Positions 61,040 to 64,000 of a stretch of 64,000 nucleotides of DNA are shown piece after piece. Positions within the stretch are counted from its first letter, which is position 1; each line of letters opens with the position of its first letter. The position numbers and the translations under genes are program-made. Origin of the DNA: JAHBNG01 sp039028975 (lineage in GTDB: Bacteria; Chloroflexota; Anaerolineae; Caldilineales; Caldilineaceae); the NCBI GenBank assembly GCA_039028975.1, contig JBCCHB010000086.1, positions 1 to 64,000 of the forward strand. Direction: 5' to 3'. The notes under the pieces were generated by a model. That model ran no database searches, was not told the DNA's origin, and saw nothing but the letters and a program-made list of their open reading frames with translations.

Positions 61040-61984
61040 ATGAATGAGACCCCAAGTACAACAAACTCGTCGTTGCATGAAGCCGTTGCCACCTACCATG
61101 TAGCTGTGCCAGCATCGATCCCACCGACTGAGGAGGATCTGTTTTATTCTGATGGGAAGTATGTGTCCGAAGAGGATTACTTCACTTACTTCTACGAGTT
61201 TGGGGATGTCAACTATGAGTGGAACAACGGCATTTTAGAGGCAAAACCCATGGCAGATGTGGCTAAAGCAAGGATGTATGCCTGGTTTTTTAGGCTGGTT
61301 CAAGCGTTTTTGGATACCCACCCCATTGCAGGCTATATCCTTTTAGAGATTGGTTTCCGCATGGTCATTCCTGACCCTGATATTCCTGGGGCCACGAAGA
61401 GAGTGATTCGTAAGCCAGATCTAGGTATTGTTCTAAAGGATAACCCGATTCCATTAAATGACGGTGATAAAACCTACCAAGGTATTTGCGATCTCTGCAT
61501 CGAATCCGTTTCGGACTCAACCCAAAAAGAGATCGACCGTGATATTATAGACAAGAAGAGCGAATATAACGCAGGCGGCGTCAAAGAATACTTTATCATC
61601 GATGATACTAAAAAGAACATGCACTTTTACCGCCGTAATGACTTAGGCAAATACCTTGAAGTAAAGCCTGACGCGGAAGATGTCATCCATTCCAGGGTTC
61701 TGAAGGGCTTCAAGTTTCGAGTAGCCGATCTTCATCGCCAGCCTCTGTTGATCGAAATGGCCCTCGATCCACTTTATCGCTCCTTTGTTCTCCCCGAGTA
61801 CTACGAAGCGCAGCGGCAAAAAGAAGAAGCACAGCGCCGGACAGAAGAAGCGCAGCGGCAAAAAGAGGAAGCGCAGCGGCAAAAAGAGGAAGCGCTTAGA
61901 GAGGCTGAAGAAGAGAAATCTCGGGCAGATCGATATAAAGAGTTGCTACGTAAAAACAATATTGATCCCGATAGCTTGATTTAG
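61040..61984 (+). CDS. Uma2-family (DUF820) nuclease-like protein with heptad-repeat tail
   Basis: A 314-residue protein. The Uma2 core is seen as RKPDLGIVLKD, IESVSDSTQKEIDRDI and DKKSEYNAGGVKEYFIID. The tail from about residue 255 consists of repeated AQRQKEE heptads, encoded by 21-bp units at 61808-61891, then a short charged end. It has the same domain plan as the Uma2 protein at 13101 with a different heptad sequence. It starts 15 bases after the ligase stop and may be co-transcribed with it. Confidence 0.88.
   Translation: MNETPSTTNSSLHEAVATYHVAVPASIPPTEEDLFYSDGKYVSEEDYFTYFYEFGDVNYEWNNGILEAKPMADVAKARMYAWFFRLVQAFLDTHPIAGYILLEIGFRMVIPDPDIPGATKRVIRKPDLGIVLKDNPIPLNDGDKTYQGICDLCIESVSDSTQKEIDRDIIDKKSEYNAGGVKEYFIIDDTKKNMHFYRRNDLGKYLEVKPDAEDVIHSRVLKGFKFRVADLHRQPLLIEMALDPLYRSFVLPEYYEAQRQKEEAQRRTEEAQRQKEEAQRQKEEALREAEEEKSRADRYKELLRKNNIDPDSLI
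61808..61891 (+). repeat. In-frame 21-bp tandem repeats inside the second Uma2 gene
   Basis: Four 21-bp units (GCGCAGCGGCAAAAAGAGGA-type) encode AQRQKEE or AQRRTEE heptads; a fifth is degenerate. The period matches a coiled-coil heptad. Confidence 0.9.
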
Positions 61985-61996
61985 GAACGAGTATTC

Positions 61997-62043
61997 AATA
62001 AGTTGGGCATGTCATCCCGAGCAGAGCCGAGAGATATTAGACA
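61997..62043. repeat. Dispersed repeat family F, copy 2
   Basis: ATAAGTTGGGCATGTCATCC then CGAG..GAGAGATATTA matches the inverted copy at 40988-41032. Confidence 0.75.
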
Positions 62044-62080
62044 CAAGGTATTGTAGTCCGATTCCTTAAAAATTTACTTA

Positions 62081-62163
62081 CACTCAGGATTCTGTTTCAA
62101 AACGGATGTTTGGTCTATTTGGTAAAGTATTGCCATCCCTTGTTTTGAAATCGACCGCAGTAA
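62081..62163. repeat. Dispersed repeat family A, copy 4
   Basis: CACTCAGGATTCTGTTTCAA at the left, GTTTGGTCTATTTGGTAAAG in the middle, TTGTTTTGAAATCGACCGCA at the right. Same order as copy 1. It ends about 40 bases before the isomerase gene. Confidence 0.8.
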
Positions 62164-62205
62164 AGATTCACATCAATTCAATAGACTTCACTTAGGAGGA
62201 ACAAA

Positions 62206-63252
62206 ATGGGACGACCCGTCACCCTATTTACCGGTCAGTGGGCTGATCTGCCCTTTGAGACCATCTGTGAAAAGGCCAAATCTTTTGGATACGATGGCCT
62301 AGAGCTTGCCTGTTGGGGCGATCACTTTGAAGTGGACAAGGCTATGGAAGATGATAGCTATATCCAAGGACGCTGGGATGTGCTAAACAGCCACGGTCTG
62401 AAGTGCTTTGCCATTAGCAACCACCTAGTAGGCCAAGCTGTTTGTGATCGCATTGATGAACGCCATGAGAGTATCCTACCGCCAAGGCTTTGGGGCGATG
62501 GCAAAGAAGATGGTGTACGAGATCGAGCAGCTGAAGAGATGAAGAACACGGCACGCGCGGCCAAGAAGATGGGGTTGGGTGTCGTGCCCGGCTTCACCGG
62601 ATCGCCGATATGGCATATGGTTTACTCATTTCCGCCCAATCCACCAGATTTCTATGAGAAAGGGTTGGCTCTCTTTGCCCAAATGTGGACACCTATCTTG
62701 GATGTTTTTCAGGAAGAAGGTGTGAAGTTTGGCTTGGAAGTACACCCCACTGAAATCGCCTTTGACATTGCCAGTTCGGAAAAAGCGATTGAAGCCCTTA
62801 ACGGCCATCCATGCTTTGGCTTCAACTATGACCCCAGCCACTTTGGCTACCAGGGTGTCGATTATGTAGGCTTTATCCGCAAGTTTGCCGACCGCATCTT
62901 CCACGTCCATATGAAGGATGTCGGGTGGAAATCTGCGCCGTCTGAGGCTGGTGTCTTTGGGGGACACACCGAATTTGGGGATCATCGCCGCTTCTGGGAT
63001 TTTCGCTCTGTGGGGCGCGGCTCCATTGACTTTGAGGGCGTCATTCGAGCACTGAATGATATCGGCTACGATGGACCTCTCTCCATCGAGTGGGAAGATC
63101 CGGGCATGGATCGCGAACATGGTGCCACTGAATCATGTGCTTTCACAAAGCAACTAGACTTTGCCCCATCCGATCTGGCATTTGATGCTGCATTTGCATC
63201 GGACTCGGAATCAGATCTCATTAGCCCACAAGAGTATGTAGAGCGACGTTAA
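62206..63252 (+). CDS. Sugar phosphate isomerase/epimerase (TIM barrel)
   Basis: A 348-residue AP-endonuclease-2-type TIM barrel, longer than the homologue at 55920. AGGAGG precedes ATG. Metal-ligand segments are KFGLEVHPTEIAFD (Glu, His), FGFNYDPSHFGYQG (Asp, His), RIFHVHMKDVGW (His) and LSIEWEDPGMDREHG (Glu). It is followed 25 bases later by a Gfo/Idh gene, a pairing common in inositol and sugar-acid catabolism. Confidence 0.92.
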   Translation: MGRPVTLFTGQWADLPFETICEKAKSFGYDGLELACWGDHFEVDKAMEDDSYIQGRWDVLNSHGLKCFAISNHLVGQAVCDRIDERHESILPPRLWGDGKEDGVRDRAAEEMKNTARAAKKMGLGVVPGFTGSPIWHMVYSFPPNPPDFYEKGLALFAQMWTPILDVFQEEGVKFGLEVHPTEIAFDIASSEKAIEALNGHPCFGFNYDPSHFGYQGVDYVGFIRKFADRIFHVHMKDVGWKSAPSEAGVFGGHTEFGDHRRFWDFRSVGRGSIDFEGVIRALNDIGYDGPLSIEWEDPGMDREHGATESCAFTKQLDFAPSDLAFDAAFASDSESDLISPQEYVERR

Positions 63253-63277
63253 CGAAAAAACAAAGGAGAATCAAATC

Positions 63278-64000
63278 ATGGCAGAAGAGACAACGGGTGG
63301 TGGTTTTACCAGCATGGCTGCTGCCACATCAGCAGGCGATGCCCCGGAAATCGGCGTTGGCATGTTGGGTTACGCCTTCATGGGCAAGGCTCACTCCAAT
63401 GCATTTAAGAAAATTCCTTATATGATGTATCCGCCAGCGGCCATTCCCCGCATGGTGGGCATCTCTGGGCGCAATCAGGAGGCAGTGAACGAAGCGGCCA
63501 AACGCTTTGGCTATGAGAATGCCTACACTGACTGGCGGGATATGTTGGCCAACGACGACATCCACGTCTTTGACAATGGTGGCCCTAACGACACCCACGC
63601 GGAGCCGACCATTGCTGCAGCCCACGCTGGCAAACATGTCTTTTGCGAAAAGCCCCTTGGCCGAACAGCAGAGGAATCCAAATCCATGTGGGACGCAGCA
63701 GAGAGTGCAGGCGTCAAGCATATGGTGGCTTTCAACTATCGTTTTGTCCCTGCGATTATGCAAGCGCGAAAGCTCATTGAGAGTGGCAAACTGGGCAAAA
63801 TTTACCATTGGCGTGCCGTCTACCTACAAGAGTGGGGCATGGATCCCGAGATGCCGATTAGCTGGCGCTTCCAGAAGGACATTGCCGGTAGTGGCGCCCT
63901 GGGTGATTTAGGTGCTCACATCATCGATCTGGCTCGCTTTTTGGTGGGCGAACCCCGCTCCGTTATGGGTATGACTCAGACTTGGCTCAAGCAGAGACCG
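63278..64000 (+). CDS. Gfo/Idh/MocA-family oxidoreductase, cut by the window end
   Basis: At least 241 residues, open at the right edge. ATG 63278 follows AAAGGAGAA. After a Gly/Ser/Ala-rich lead, VGMLGYAFMGKAHSNAF is the cofactor loop, FDNGGPNDTHAEPTIAAAHA the central strand, and HVFCEKPLGR carries the conserved Lys. GSGALGDLGAHIIDLARF begins the catalytic domain with its His. Likely co-transcribed with the preceding isomerase and acting on the same sugar or polyol. Confidence 0.92.
   Translation, partial: MAEETTGGGFTSMAAATSAGDAPEIGVGMLGYAFMGKAHSNAFKKIPYMMYPPAAIPRMVGISGRNQEAVNEAAKRFGYENAYTDWRDMLANDDIHVFDNGGPNDTHAEPTIAAAHAGKHVFCEKPLGRTAEESKSMWDAAESAGVKHMVAFNYRFVPAIMQARKLIESGKLGKIYHWRAVYLQEWGMDPEMPISWRFQKDIAGSGALGDLGAHIIDLARFLVGEPRSVMGMTQTWLKQRP

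Overview
The window looks like a chromosome segment of an uncultured Chloroflexota bacterium, probably from the Anaerolineae/Caldilineae/Ardenticatenia side. This is inferred from gene content: RNase J beside FtsK, a B. subtilis-type SOS box, RqcH, a luciferase-like (possibly F420-dependent) oxidoreductase, Uma2-type nucleases, and many Gfo/Idh/MocA and sugar-phosphate isomerase/epimerase genes. Base composition is roughly balanced, and visibly more AT-rich across about 30-38 kb. No rRNA gene is present.

Layout. 0-4.8 kb: RNase J and the FtsK DNA translocase, with a promoter and SOS operator between them. 5-15.4 kb: a seven-gene + strand cluster encoding a SWIM zinc-finger protein, a DUF5691-type protein, a MoxR AAA+ ATPase, a membrane metallophosphoesterase, a DUF5682-type protein, a Uma2 nuclease and a vWA protein. 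It resembles E. coli yehLMPQ but has two extra genes. 15.5-18 kb: RqcH and two tRNAs. 18-30 kb: an enolase-superfamily enzyme, an ankyrin protein, a CHAT protease, a GH4 glycosidase, a Gfo/Idh enzyme, a ThDP enzyme, a luciferase-like oxidoreductase and an AraC-VOC fusion regulator.

30.1-38.4 kb is a mobile island bounded by two identical tRNA-Arg(CCT) genes (77-bp perfect direct repeats, 8158 bp apart). It carries a 999-aa protein joining a methyltransferase-like domain, a reverse transcriptase (YVDD) and a long helical tail. It also carries a pentapeptide-repeat membrane protein, a ribbon-helix-helix protein, a shortened GIY-YIG protein and several small unknown proteins. Its tyrosine recombinase is broken by one in-frame stop. 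The gap between RT and recombinase holds a promoter-terminator pair for a short RNA and an opposing hairpin with a T-run just ahead of the RT gene. This is my best candidate for an undescribed, probably defence-related, system.

38.5-64 kb: a five-gene oligopeptide-type ABC importer; ribose-5-phosphate isomerase and glucose-6-phosphate dehydrogenase; a Gfo/Idh enzyme; a cold-shock/zinc-ribbon protein; a phosphohexomutase; an epimerase and a GMC oxidoreductase; VOC and cupin proteins; a sugar isomerase; a sigma/anti-sigma pair; an acyl-CoA synthetase; a second Uma2 protein; and an isomerase plus Gfo/Idh pair cut by the window end.

Intergenic DNA is rich in dispersed repeats. I recognise six families (here called A-F) plus several short tandem arrays, some of which are built from pieces of those families. 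Extended -10 promoters (TGNTATAAT-like) recur.
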